From an uncultured Prevotellaceae bacterium (lineage in GTDB: Bacteria > Bacteroidota > Bacteroidia > Bacteroidales > Muribaculaceae), in the NCBI GenBank assembly GCA_900320245.1, contig ONRP01000017.1, forward strand, positions 1 to 47,678: a DNA stretch of 47,678 bases, read 5' to 3'. The position numbers were made by a program, and so were the translations under genes. The notes below the pieces were generated by a model. The model was not told the DNA's origin. It was given only the letters and a program-made list of their open reading frames with translations, and did no database searches. This document shows positions 25,792-34,507 of the stretch, piece by piece (the first letter of the stretch is position 1; each line of letters opens with the position of its first letter).

Positions 25792-26988
25792 ATGAGCAAA
25801 GTCATTATCATCGGCTGCGGTGGCGTCGGCACCGTGTGCGCCCACAAGTGCGCGCAGAATCCTGACGTGTTTAACGAGATCGTGATTGCCTCGCGCAACC
25901 GCGCCAAGTGTGATGCCGTGGCACGCGCCATCGGCAAGGACAACGTCAGCACCGACCAGGTCGATGCCGACGACGTGGACCAACTCGTCGCCCTGCTGGA
26001 GCGCCACAAGCCCGACATGGTCATCAACCTGGCACTGCCCTATCAGGACCTGACCATCATGGAGGCCTGCCTGCGCTGCGGCGTGCACTACCTGGACACC
26101 GCCAACTATGAGCCCAGGGACGAGGCGCACTTCGAGTACAGTTGGCAATGGGCCTACCGCGAGCGCTTTGAGCGTGCCGGCCTGACGGCCATCCTGGGCT
26201 GCGGCTTTGACCCGGGCGTGAGCGGCGTGTACGCGGCCTATGCCGCGAAGCACCACTTCAGCGAGATGCACACGCTCGACATCGTGGACTGCAACGCCGG
26301 CAACCACGGCAAGGCATTCGCCACCAACTTCAACCCCGAAATCAACATCCGCGAGATTACGCAGAAGGGTCGCTACTGGGAGAACGGCAAGTGGGTCGAG
26401 ACGGGCGCGCTGGAAATCCACAAGCCCCTCACCTACCCCATGATCGGTCCGCGCGAGAGTTACCTGATGTATCATGAGGAACTGGAGTCGCTTGTCATCA
26501 ACTTCCCCACCCTGAGGCGTGCGCGGTTCTGGATGACCTTCGGCGAGGAATACCTGACCCACCTGCGCGTGATTCAGGACATCGGCATGGCGAGCATCGA
26601 GCCCATCAACTACCAGGGCATGGACATCGTGCCGCTGCAGTTCCTCAAGGCCGTGCTGCCTAACCCTCAGGACCTGGGCGAGAACTACACCGGCGAGACG
26701 AGCATCGGCTGCCGCATCGGCGGTCTGGACAAGGAAGGCAAGCCGCTGACCTACTACATCTATAACAACTGCGACCACCACAAGGCGTATGAGGAGACGG
26801 GCATGCAGGCCGTCAGTTACACCACCGGCGTGCCCGCCATGACGGGTGCGATGATGTTCCTGAAGGGGCTGTGGCGCAAACCCGGCGTGCACAACGTCGA
26901 GGAGTTTGATCCCGACCCGTTCCTGGCGGTGCTCAACAAACAGGGATTGCCCTGGCATGAGCAGTTCAACATCGATCTGGAAGCATAG
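25792..26988 (+). CDS. Carboxynorspermidine dehydrogenase-like (saccharopine dehydrogenase family)
   Basis: 398 aa. The N-terminus VIIIGCGGVGTVCAHKCAQ is a Rossmann dinucleotide-binding loop. HYLDTANYEPRDEAHFEYSWQWAY, GFDPGVSGVYAAYA and GNHGKAFATNFNPEINIRE are blocks of the saccharopine-dehydrogenase-like enzymes that reductively condense aspartate semialdehyde with a diamine to form carboxy(nor)spermidine using NADPH. In Bacteroidales this is the usual route to spermidine, with a decarboxylase (NspC) that is not in this window. The length is as expected. It has its own promoter and a perfect terminator, so it forms a single-gene transcript. Confidence 0.92.
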   Translation: MSKVIIIGCGGVGTVCAHKCAQNPDVFNEIVIASRNRAKCDAVARAIGKDNVSTDQVDADDVDQLVALLERHKPDMVINLALPYQDLTIMEACLRCGVHYLDTANYEPRDEAHFEYSWQWAYRERFERAGLTAILGCGFDPGVSGVYAAYAAKHHFSEMHTLDIVDCNAGNHGKAFATNFNPEINIREITQKGRYWENGKWVETGALEIHKPLTYPMIGPRESYLMYHEELESLVINFPTLRRARFWMTFGEEYLTHLRVIQDIGMASIEPINYQGMDIVPLQFLKAVLPNPQDLGENYTGETSIGCRIGGLDKEGKPLTYYIYNNCDHHKAYEETGMQAVSYTTGVPAMTGAMMFLKGLWRKPGVHNVEEFDPDPFLAVLNKQGLPWHEQFNIDLEA

Positions 26989-26990
26989 AA

Positions 26991-27024
26991 TTCGCGGGGC
27001 TCTTCGGTTGAAGAGCCCCGCGAA
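26991..27024 (+). terminator. Terminator hairpin after the dehydrogenase gene
   Basis: A perfect 15-bp stem (26991-27005 with 27010-27024) with a GGTT loop, two bases after the stop codon, followed by GTTTAGAGTTTAG. Confidence 0.85.
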
Positions 27025-27093
27025 GTTTAGAGTTTAGAGGTTAGAGGTTAGAGATTTCAGATAACAGATAAGAGAGAAAAGATAAGAGATTTA
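27025..27093. repeat. Two adjoining heptamer arrays
   Basis: 27025-27052 has four 7-bp units (GTTTAGA twice, GGTTAGA twice). 27059-27093 has five units (AGATAAC, AGATAAG, AGAGAAA, AGATAAG, AGATTTA) of the same kind as 1619-1709. Confidence 0.85.
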
Positions 27094-27141
27094 TTTTGGT
27101 GTTCTATTATTCTGCTCATATTCTGCTAATCTGCTGTTTTA

Positions 27142-27546
27142 CTATTCTGTTTGGGTGAATTTGGCGATGAGGCGTTCGTCGGCGGCACACCAGGGCAAGG
27201 TGGATAATTCATTCCAGGGGAGCCAGCGGCTGGCGGCATGCTCGCGCATGGTGAAAGCCGTGGTCGAAGCCTTGCAGCGGTAGGCGGCCAGGGTGATGGT
27301 GAAGTCGGGATAGTCGTGGGTCACCGTGGCCAGGTGCTCGCACACCTCTACGTCAAAGTCCATTTCTTCGATGAGTTCGCGGTGCAGGGCCTGCTCGGGG
27401 GTCTCGCCGGGTTCAATCTTGCCGCCGGGGAATTCCCACCGGTGACTTGTATAAGGATATCGGTTCTCGCCGCGCTGCATGCACAGCACACGGCCGTCCA
27501 CCTCGATGACGGCCGCCACGACATGGTGATGCTTTCGGGCCGTCAT
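27142..27546 (-). CDS. MutT-like Nudix hydrolase
   Basis: 134 aa. The Nudix box spans 42-64 (GKIEPGETPEQALHRELIEE), with Gly42, Glu48, Arg56, Glu57, Glu60 and Glu61 all present. The usual Gly before the final hydrophobic residue is Asp63. Residues WEFPGGK are typical of the NudG/MutT group that removes pyrophosphate from oxidised or modified (d)NTPs and so sanitises the nucleotide pool; the exact substrate cannot be read. Its ATG overlaps the TGA of the rhodanese gene (ATGA), so the two are translationally coupled and co-transcribed. Confidence 0.93.
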   Translation of the reverse strand: MTARKHHHVVAAVIEVDGRVLCMQRGENRYPYTSHRWEFPGGKIEPGETPEQALHRELIEEMDFDVEVCEHLATVTHDYPDFTITLAAYRCKASTTAFTMREHAASRWLPWNELSTLPWCAADERLIAKFTQTE

Positions 27547-27971
27547 TTGATCAACGCTTTACCGGCATCCTCCCATGCCAAAACTCCTCCATTGAGGTTG
27601 GTTACCATGAAACCCTGGTCGGTGAGCAGGCGTGCAGCACGAGCGCTGCGACGTCCGCTGCGGCAGTAGACAGCCACGGGGCGCTGCTTGTCGAGCACGG
27701 CAGCAGCCTTGTCGACAAAGTCGGCATCGCCCACGTCGACGAGGATGGAACCAGCAATGTGTCCCTCGTCAAACTCATCCTGGGTGCGCACGTCGAGCAA
27801 TTGCATGTCGGGGTCGGCAATCAGGGTCTGGAACTCGCTGACGTTGACGTCGGCATAGGCGGCGTGGGTCACGACCTCCTTGCTGTGTCCCTTGCTGAAA
27901 AACCTTGCGCAGCCCGCTGCAACCAACACAACCGCTACCAGAAGCAGCAGCATCATCACCTTAGTGTTCAT
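27543..27971 (-). CDS. Rhodanese-domain lipoprotein
   Basis: 142 aa from ATG 27971 (27989 possible). A lipoprotein signal ends in VAAGC with Cys21. The rhodanese domain (about 42-140) has LLDVRTQDEFDEGHIAGSILVD and the active-site loop YCRSGRRSA with its Cys, so it can carry a persulfide; the donor and acceptor are unknown. Membrane anchoring on the periplasmic side is inferred. It is the first gene of a two-gene unit with the Nudix gene. Confidence 0.92.
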   Translation of the reverse strand: MNTKVMMLLLLVAVVLVAAGCARFFSKGHSKEVVTHAAYADVNVSEFQTLIADPDMQLLDVRTQDEFDEGHIAGSILVDVGDADFVDKAAAVLDKQRPVAVYCRSGRRSARAARLLTDQGFMVTNLNGGVLAWEDAGKALIK

Positions 27972-28017
27972 CGTTATCAGTATTATCATCTTGTTGTGGT
28001 TAGATATTTTGTTGCCG

Positions 28018-28025
28018 CAAAAGTA
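28018..28025 (-). promoter_or_regulatory. -7 box of the rhodanese-Nudix unit
   Basis: TACTTTTG on the minus strand, 47 nt before the ATG. No TTG is properly spaced. Confidence 0.45.
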
Positions 28026-28264
28026 CAACTTTTTTTCATCACACAGCGCATTGCCGACCACCCAATGGCGTTTTGTGGCCCGTCAAGACCCGACAAACAG
28101 ACACGAAAAAGCATTTTTTTCTGAAATATTTTCAACCTCTGCCACAGAATGACCGACCCTGCACCTAATTTTGCAGTATGGAAATGAAAAAAGTTATTCA
28201 CTACGCAAAAAGGCTGCGCACCGCAGCAGTAATTTTGCACCGCGAAAAAAAGTTGAGCGATTAT

Positions 28265-28295
28265 TTTGAAATTTTGAAAAAAAGAACTATATTTG
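28265..28295 (+). promoter_or_regulatory. Promoter of the small ORF-AAA+ unit
   Basis: TTTG 28265-28268, a 19-nt spacer and TATATTTG 28288-28295. Two further TAATTTTG boxes (28166-28173 and 28230-28237) lie upstream without a good -33 element. Confidence 0.65.
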
Positions 28296-28302
28296 ACTAA
28301 GG

Positions 28303-28624
28303 AAAAATTATTGACCAACTTGATTCAAAATTTTGTTGATGACTATCATCCTATTGACCCGCGCATCGCGCACAACAAATCTGCTGCTACCGTTCCCCGA
28401 GCCCACCGCGCTCGCCTCGTGACAAATTAACTGCCGCGCAACACACACCGCGCCCCAGTGCCCATTAGGAAAAAGTTTCTGAACCGTTCCCGCCTCGATT
28501 GAGGCCCACCCCCGAGCGATTATTTCACCCTCCACGTGAAAAAAATCAGTGTGCTTATTAAATTTTTGAACCTGTTTTTATATGTATACTCAGAGAAAAC
28601 ATTCACCATTTAAAAATTACTGAT
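28303..28624 (+). promoter_or_regulatory. Long 5' leader ahead of the small ORF
   Basis: About 320 nt without a credible ORF. It is locally C-rich (28360-28530) with a CCTC-GATT-GAGG hairpin near 28493-28504, ending in an A/T-rich stretch before the ATG. No known regulatory RNA was recognised. Confidence 0.4.
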
Positions 28625-28831
28625 ATGACGACAATCAAAACTGCATCACTGAAGACTTACAGCCGCGTACACAACTACCTCTACAACAAGAACATCGAGT
28701 GTTGGGGTGACCTCGAGAACCTGGAGATCAGTTTCTTCAACCTGAACCGCGAAGAGACCGACGCCCTGCTCCAGAAACTTGTCAAGCATTTCCACTTGAC
28801 GCCAGCCACCAGCCACACGCTGGCCGCTTGA
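28625..28831 (+). CDS. 68-aa protein upstream of the AAA+ gene
   Basis: MTTIKTASLKTYSRVHNYLYN opens a 68-residue, probably all-helical protein ending PATSHTLAA. No family was recognised with confidence. The pattern YNYL...IECWGDLE...LNREETDALLQKL is faintly like a helix-hairpin-helix repeat such as the RNA polymerase alpha C-terminal domain, which is a guess. It sits between a long leader and the AAA+ gene (153 bp apart) on the same strand, and codon use is like its neighbours, which supports it being real. Confidence 0.7.
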   Translation: MTTIKTASLKTYSRVHNYLYNKNIECWGDLENLEISFFNLNREETDALLQKLVKHFHLTPATSHTLAA

Positions 28832-28984
28832 CCCCTATCCGTTCCCGGTGAACGGCGTGTCACCAACTGCACACCGTTCACCACCCTCCCTCTCCGAAAG
28901 GCGACGCCTCTCTCCACAGGCGTCTCCCGGACGGCTATCACTGTCACAAAACGAAAAAATCGACTCAAAAACCAACGGTAAACA

Positions 28985-30667
28985 ATGAAGAAAGAGACCA
29001 ACAAAACTACCACTACCCGCGAGAACAAAAGCATTAAGAAGCCCGAACTCACATTGTTGCAGGCCATTGAGGGCATCGTGGAGAAATCCGACAACAGCAA
29101 ACTGAGTGCACAGTTCATGAAGCAGTGCAAGGCTGAGATTGACCTCGTGGCCACCAGTTACGGCATCACACCACTGCAGGCCATCCTGTTCGCAGTGACC
29201 ATAGAGCAGGGCCCGTGGCACGTGGAATACCGCGAACTGGCCGACCACCTGGGTGTGAACAAAATCAAGGCGCTGGGCTTCGGTCCCGAGATTGAAACCC
29301 TGGTGTCACGGCGCATCATGCGCTACTGCGACGCCAAGGACAAGGGAACGTTCAAGGTGCCCGAGTGCGTCATCAATGCCCTGCGCCACAACAAGGTGTA
29401 TGAGCAGCCCCATATCCATAACCTTGACTTTGACTCACTGTTCGGCATCCTGGAAATGTGGTTTGATGACCTGAGCGAAGATGCCATCACAGCCCCGGAA
29501 CTCGCTGAAGACATCGAGAGGCTGTACAGAGACAACACGCAGGTGGAGTTTGCCCGCAAAATGCTGGAACTGAAACTCTCCGGCATGGACTTGCTGCTGA
29601 TGAGCATGTTCTGCCACCTGTATGTCAACAACGAGGATGACCGTGTCCTCGCCCATCAGTTGGAAGACGCCTTTCCCAACCGCCGCGCCTATGCCCGCGC
29701 CAAGAGCGAACTGAGAAACGGTAGCCACAGCCTGATGAATAAGGCACTAATTGAGCACGTGTGTGAGGACGGCTGCGCCAACACCTCGATGTATCACCTG
29801 AGCGACAAAGTCAAGCGCGACATCCTGGTGGAACTGAAAGTCAGCACTCCCGAGATCAAACTCTCGGACTTGACCTATCCCGACAAGATTACTCCCAAGA
29901 CGTTATACTACCCCGAGCAGATGAGGCACCAAATCAACGAGTTGAACGAGTTTCTTGACGACAAGCAGTTCGTGCAGATTCAGAAACGCCTGCAGGACCA
30001 CGGCCTGCGCAACGGCTTCGCCTGCCTGTTCTACGGCAGTCCCGGCACAGGCAAGACCGAGACCGTTTACCAACTCGCGCGCGTGACCGGTCGCGGCATC
30101 ATGGCCGTTGACGTGCCGCAGATCAAGAGCAAATGGGTGGGCGAAAGCGAGAAGAACATCAAAGCGCTGTTTGACCGCTACCGCGAGGCCGTCAAGAAGG
30201 CCAAGGTGGCTCCCATCCTGCTGTTCAACGAGGCCGACGCCATCTTCGGCGTGCGCAAGAACGGTGCCGAGAATGCCGTCGACAAGATGGAAAACACCAT
30301 CCAGAACATCATCCTGCAGGAGATGGAAGACCTGCAGGGCATCATGATTGCGACGACCAACCTGGCAGGGAACCTGGACGGCGCCTTTGAACGCCGATTC
30401 CTCTACAAGGTGCGTTTCGATAAGCCCGATGCCAAGGTGCGCCGTTGCATCTGGCAGGAGATGATTCCCGACCTGAGCGACCAGGATGCCCAGGCGCTGG
30501 CCGACGGCTTTGACCTGAGCGGCGGCCAGATTGAGAACATCGTCCGCAAGGACACCATCAACCACATCCTGCATGGTGACAGCGATGACCGTCTCGCCCT
30601 GCTTAAGGGCTACTGCACAGACGAGACCATCGGCACGTCCCAGAGCCGTCGCCGCCTGGGTTTCTGA
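28985..30667 (+). CDS. AAA+ ATPase with helical N-terminal region
   Basis: 560 aa. Residues 20-300 are mainly helical, with winged-helix-like stretches (YRELADHLGVNKIKALGF, HLSDKVKRDILVEL). The classical AAA module spans about 310-520: Walker A GSPGTGKT (351-358), pore-loop KWVGES (383-388), Walker B-like ILLFNEADA (411-419), Sensor 1 IATTN (455-459) and arginine-finger motif FERRF (468-472). The usual Asp of Walker B is Asn415, followed by the catalytic Glu416. The arrangement suits a hexameric substrate-threading or remodelling ATPase; the substrate is unknown. A terminator lies 28 bp downstream. Confidence 0.9.
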   Translation: MKKETNKTTTTRENKSIKKPELTLLQAIEGIVEKSDNSKLSAQFMKQCKAEIDLVATSYGITPLQAILFAVTIEQGPWHVEYRELADHLGVNKIKALGFGPEIETLVSRRIMRYCDAKDKGTFKVPECVINALRHNKVYEQPHIHNLDFDSLFGILEMWFDDLSEDAITAPELAEDIERLYRDNTQVEFARKMLELKLSGMDLLLMSMFCHLYVNNEDDRVLAHQLEDAFPNRRAYARAKSELRNGSHSLMNKALIEHVCEDGCANTSMYHLSDKVKRDILVELKVSTPEIKLSDLTYPDKITPKTLYYPEQMRHQINELNEFLDDKQFVQIQKRLQDHGLRNGFACLFYGSPGTGKTETVYQLARVTGRGIMAVDVPQIKSKWVGESEKNIKALFDRYREAVKKAKVAPILLFNEADAIFGVRKNGAENAVDKMENTIQNIILQEMEDLQGIMIATTNLAGNLDGAFERRFLYKVRFDKPDAKVRRCIWQEMIPDLSDQDAQALADGFDLSGGQIENIVRKDTINHILHGDSDDRLALLKGYCTDETIGTSQSRRRLGF

Positions 30668-30695
30668 GTCAGACTATATCTTACCCCATAGCGAG

Positions 30696-30731
30696 GCCTG
30701 CACGACTTTTTGTGTTGTGCAGGCTTATTTT
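30696..30731 (+). terminator. Terminator after the AAA+ gene
   Basis: GCCTGCAC with GTGCAGGC, extended to 11 bp by GAC/GTT (30696-30724), followed by TTATTTTT. Confidence 0.85.
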
Positions 30732-30745
30732 TCATAAAAAAACAC

Positions 30746-30753
30746 TAACTTTG
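30746..30753 (+). promoter_or_regulatory. -7 box for the 30800-32598 genes
   Basis: TAACTTTG, 47 nt before the ATG at 30800. No TTG at the right distance. Confidence 0.5.
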
Positions 30754-30799
30754 CAGCATCAATCAACAGAATCAACCACTACTGTATATCCAGCGATAT

Positions 30800-31519
30800 A
30801 TGAAATCATTACAACGAATCCTGCTCTCGCTGCTGCTGATGTCGGCCACCTGCACGGCACTGGCGCAGTATTACAGCGGAGAACACACCTATGACGGTGA
30901 GAACCAGAACGAAGCGTCGGCCTCGGTGACCACGGGCAAGAACATCATTACCGGCCCGTGTATCGGCAACACCGTGCACTACAAGCACTATTTCAACGAC
31001 CACTGGAGTGTAGACGGCGGACTCAATGCACAGTACACCAAGCAGTTGTACGGATTCAAGGCAAAGGGCGAGTATCACTTCAAGGTCAAATCTTTCCATA
31101 TGTTTGCCAGCGCCGAGTTGTTGTATAACCGCTATTTCAAGTACAAAACCAACGAGATTGACGGCAATATCTCTATCCGTTTTGAGCGCGGCTATTGGGA
31201 CATCACGTTGGGTGAAACACTCATCAACTACACGATAGGCGAGAGCGGTTACACCGAACTGCCGACGCTCACCTTCGGCGCCCATGCCTCGTTAAGGCCC
31301 CGCACCAACAACTGGAACGTGGGTCTGCTGTTCCGTAACTACGACGACTTCTACTACGAGAACTGGAACATCAACTGGGGACTGGACTTCTATTACCGGT
31401 TCAACCCCAGGTGGAAGATGTTCGGCGAGTTTAACATCCGTCCTGCCGGCTCGATGAGCCAGTTGGCAAGCAAATATGAGACAACAGGCAAAGTAGGTGT
31501 AATTTATAGATGGAAATAA
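30800..31519 (+). CDS. Small outer-membrane beta-barrel-like protein
   Basis: 239 aa with a signal peptide (ending ATCTALAQ). The rest consists of short strands rich in Tyr, Phe and Trp (HYKHYFNDHWSVDGGLNAQYTK, NVGLLFRNYDDFYYENWNINWG) and ends in an aromatic C-terminal strand GVIYRWK, as expected for an outer-membrane barrel. No named family was recognised. Two bases separate its stop from the start of the phosphoesterase lipoprotein, so the two are co-transcribed and may work together at the cell surface. Confidence 0.83.
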   Translation: MKSLQRILLSLLLMSATCTALAQYYSGEHTYDGENQNEASASVTTGKNIITGPCIGNTVHYKHYFNDHWSVDGGLNAQYTKQLYGFKAKGEYHFKVKSFHMFASAELLYNRYFKYKTNEIDGNISIRFERGYWDITLGETLINYTIGESGYTELPTLTFGAHASLRPRTNNWNVGLLFRNYDDFYYENWNINWGLDFYYRFNPRWKMFGEFNIRPAGSMSQLASKYETTGKVGVIYRWK

Positions 31520-31521
31520 TC

Positions 31522-32598
31522 ATGAAAACGTCATATACATATATTCTTTTTACTGCCACTTTACTGGCAGCAAGTGGATTATTCAGTTCATGTGAGAAAG
31601 TGAGTCCCCAGGGCGTACTCTTGGGCAACACCAGTGTTGATGACCGCGTGAAGCAATCAATGCTCTTTTACACCTACCATGGGGATGATATGGACTGGTA
31701 TCTTGTTGACAGCATCGAGGAATACTCTTTTCTGGTCGGCAGCGACAGCCACATCACCTTCGATCCCGGCCGACTGAGTGAGATGATGCAAACGGGCATT
31801 GAAAACGATGACTTGTTCTATTGCCACCTGGGCGACCTTGCAGACACCAAGCCAGAGTACTATTACAACACCCAAGTCGCAATATATAATGGAACCAGGG
31901 ATTGGAGATTCAAATACATTAAACCTCTCATTGATGAATACCACACACCTGAGGATGGAATGTATTACGACAAAAGGATAATTCCTACTTCGAGAAATTA
32001 TGCCAAATCATGGGAAAGATGGACTGTACCATTTTACCCAGTCGCAGGCAATCATGATATCACCCATAATGGATGGTCCTTGTTCTGCCAACAATTCCAC
32101 ACATCATTCTATGAGTTCACCGTCAAAGTGGGTGACAGTTATGACCGCTTTATCTTCCTGGACTCCGCCAATGGCACATTAGGAGATTTCCAGATAGATG
32201 CCATCGAGGACAAGGCCTTACAGAATGACGACAAACCGATTCGCAACACCTTCACCTTCACCCACACCAACATCTTCCGCCCGACGATGAACGAGTTTGC
32301 CTCGACTTATTGCCGCGAGGAATTATACTATCTGCTCAACAAACTTGAGGAGTGGGACACGACCATCGCCTTCTGGGGTCATGTCCATGCGTGGGATGAC
32401 CGCATGTTTAACGGCGTGCGGCACATCACCATGCGGTCGATGAACTTCGTGGACCATCCCAACGGCGGCGACAACCTGCTTGTGAGAGTCACTGTCAAGA
32501 AGGATGGAACGTGTGAGGTGAGTCCAGTCGGTCTGTACAGCAAAGAGAGAAGCAAAACAGAACTTGAGTCATTGGGATACTACGTCACGACCAAATAG
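31522..32598 (+). CDS. Calcineurin-like metallophosphoesterase lipoprotein
   Basis: 358 aa from ATG 31522 (an ATG at 31510 would overlap the previous gene). A lipoprotein signal ends in LFSSC with Cys24. Metal-binding motifs of the calcineurin-like fold are in order: SDSH near 70, GDLAD, GNHD, the TFTHTNIF histidine and GHVHAW. It should hydrolyse a phosphoester in the periplasm or at the surface; the substrate is unknown. A/T content in the first half is higher than in its neighbours. Heptamer arrays start four bases after the stop. Confidence 0.9.
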   Translation: MKTSYTYILFTATLLAASGLFSSCEKVSPQGVLLGNTSVDDRVKQSMLFYTYHGDDMDWYLVDSIEEYSFLVGSDSHITFDPGRLSEMMQTGIENDDLFYCHLGDLADTKPEYYYNTQVAIYNGTRDWRFKYIKPLIDEYHTPEDGMYYDKRIIPTSRNYAKSWERWTVPFYPVAGNHDITHNGWSLFCQQFHTSFYEFTVKVGDSYDRFIFLDSANGTLGDFQIDAIEDKALQNDDKPIRNTFTFTHTNIFRPTMNEFASTYCREELYYLLNKLEEWDTTIAFWGHVHAWDDRMFNGVRHITMRSMNFVDHPNGGDNLLVRVTVKKDGTCEVSPVGLYSKERSKTELESLGYYVTTK

Positions 32599-32601
32599 GC
32601 T

Positions 32602-32709
32602 TTAGAAGTTAGGAGTTAGAAGTTAGAAGTTAGGAGTTAGCATTTGTCAACTAGGGACTAGGGACTAGGGACTAAGGACTAGGGACTAAGGACTAGGGAC
32701 TAAGGACTA
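32602..32709. repeat. Heptamer arrays TTAGRAG (5.5x) and CTARGGA (8.4x)
   Basis: 32602-32640 holds TTAGAAG/TTAGGAG units; 32651-32709 holds CTAGGGA/CTAAGGA units. Together they fill the space between the phosphoesterase stop and the start codon of the next gene, leaving no room for a normal promoter. Confidence 0.9.
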
Positions 32710-32714
32710 AAAAA

Positions 32715-34472
32715 TTGATTGAATACAAGACGATAGGTTTTGATGACCTGGAAGTCATCAGCAACTACCTGCGGTGGGAAGACGTCCAGGGCTGCGAATG
32801 GAGCAGCGTGAACCTGCTCACGTGGAACCGCTACGGGCTGGAGTATGCCATCGTCAAGGGATGCCTGGAGTTGCGGTTCATCTATGACGGGCAATACACC
32901 CACACCATGCCGTTGCCGCCAGTGCCTGAAGGTGTTGAGCACCCCCGCCTGGCCGAGGCTGACGATGGTTGCCTGGAATGCGCCATCCGTGCCCTGCTCG
33001 ACGAGTGTTTTGCCCACCACCAGCCCTTCAGCATCTCCAACCTGAACCAATGGGGCATCGACTTCCTGCAACGCATGTTCCCCGGCGAATTTGAGTTCTC
33101 AGAGCCGATGCCTGAGCGCTACGACTACATCTGCCTGCGAGAGAAAATCATCGCCCTCGAGGGCAAGGAGATGCGCCCCAAGCGGCAGCACCTGTACCAG
33201 TTTCCCCGATTCTATCCCAATCACGAATACCGCCCGCTGGAGCCCGCCCTGTTTCCCGAGTGCATGCAACTGTTGCAGCAGTGGAGCGACAATGCCGAGG
33301 CCCTGGGCCATATCCAGGGTACCGACAGCAAGGTGATGGAGCGGGAGTCCATCAGCCAGGTTTTTGACCATTGGGAACGTTTCGGGGCCATCGGCGGGGC
33401 TCTGTTTGTCGACGGCAAAATGGTGGCCTTCACCTATGGCGTACCCATCAACGGCAACACGTTCGACCTGTGCGTCGAGAAGGGTGATATCGCCTTCAAG
33501 GGCGTGTACACCGTCATCCGCCACGAGTTCATGCAGCGGATTCCCGAGCAATACATCTACATCAACCTGGAGGAGGATATGGGCTTGCCCGGCCTGCGGC
33601 GCGCCAAGTCGTCCTACCATCCCGCCTATCAACTCCAGAAAGACCGCGCTGTCTCCCATCCACCGCTGTCGACCTGTGAAGAGCAGTGCAAGCGTGAAGG
33701 AGTGCGCCACCTGATGCAGACGGTGTTCAACGACCGCGACGAGGCGCTCGACATCTTCTTCGCCCACGTCTACAACCCTGCCGGCAACTATTGCCGCTGC
33801 CACGAGGGACAAGTCGTTTCGGCTGCTCAAGCCCTGCCCTACCGCATGCGCTATCACAGCCATCAGGCCGATGCGGTCTACCTCTATGCCGTGGGAACCC
33901 TTCCCGAATTCCGCGGCCAGCACCTGATTTCTCGTCTGTTCAAGTATATGCACCGCGGCCTGATGTGCCAAGGCAAGGTGTTCGCCACACTACTGATTGA
34001 ACAGGAGGGGTTGCAGGAGATGTACGAGAAACTGGGCTATGCCCAAGTCGCCGTCGCCCCGCTGCAAAACGAACGTGTGGTGGAAAACGGCTTTGAGGCC
34101 TACGACCGCTGGCAACTCTCACGCCCCTGCGTGCTGCTGCAAAACCGGCACACCTGGGCAGCGCTTGAGGTCTATAGCCGCTTTGACAAGTCCTATTACC
34201 TCGTCAAGCCGCACTACAAGGGGATGGTGCGCGTTATCAACACCTTGGAGGCCTTGCGGCTCTATGCCGCAGCCCATCCCGACGTGTCGCTCACGCTGCA
34301 GGTCACGGGCGACAGCCACCTGAGCGAGAACAACGGTTACTATGTGGTCGCGGGAGGCAACGCAGGCCGCGTGGCTCGACACATCAGTATCGAGACATCT
34401 CTCACTATCAACCAGTTATCGGAATTACTCTTCAAGGACGCGCCCCTCGAGATGCCCCTGATGCTGCTCTGA
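32715..34472 (+). CDS. DUF2156 - GNAT (Eis-like) fusion protein
   Basis: 585 aa from TTG 32715; there are stops upstream, and residues IEYKTIGFDDLEVI correspond to the normal start of DUF2156 proteins, so TTG is likely the true start. Residues 1-310 are DUF2156 (YDYICLREKIIALEGKEMRPKRQHLYQF, INLEEDMGLPGLRRAK), related to the C-terminal domain of phosphatidylglycerol lysyltransferase and having GNAT-like folds. Residues 330-585 form a second GNAT domain (VYLYAVGTLPEFRGQHLISRLF) with an Eis-like C-terminal extension. Acyl or aminoacyl transfer is inferred. Heptamer repeats end five bases before the start codon. Confidence 0.85.
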   Translation: MIEYKTIGFDDLEVISNYLRWEDVQGCEWSSVNLLTWNRYGLEYAIVKGCLELRFIYDGQYTHTMPLPPVPEGVEHPRLAEADDGCLECAIRALLDECFAHHQPFSISNLNQWGIDFLQRMFPGEFEFSEPMPERYDYICLREKIIALEGKEMRPKRQHLYQFPRFYPNHEYRPLEPALFPECMQLLQQWSDNAEALGHIQGTDSKVMERESISQVFDHWERFGAIGGALFVDGKMVAFTYGVPINGNTFDLCVEKGDIAFKGVYTVIRHEFMQRIPEQYIYINLEEDMGLPGLRRAKSSYHPAYQLQKDRAVSHPPLSTCEEQCKREGVRHLMQTVFNDRDEALDIFFAHVYNPAGNYCRCHEGQVVSAAQALPYRMRYHSHQADAVYLYAVGTLPEFRGQHLISRLFKYMHRGLMCQGKVFATLLIEQEGLQEMYEKLGYAQVAVAPLQNERVVENGFEAYDRWQLSRPCVLLQNRHTWAALEVYSRFDKSYYLVKPHYKGMVRVINTLEALRLYAAAHPDVSLTLQVTGDSHLSENNGYYVVAGGNAGRVARHISIETSLTINQLSELLFKDAPLEMPLMLL

Positions 34473-34507
34473 CCGCCTCAAGAAGATAACCCCTGACGAT
34501 AGTTTAA

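Noticed and set aside
28166-28237. Two TAATTTTG boxes as additional promoters
   Set aside because: Neither has a TTG at 19-21 nt; kept only as a remark on the promoter at 28265-28295.
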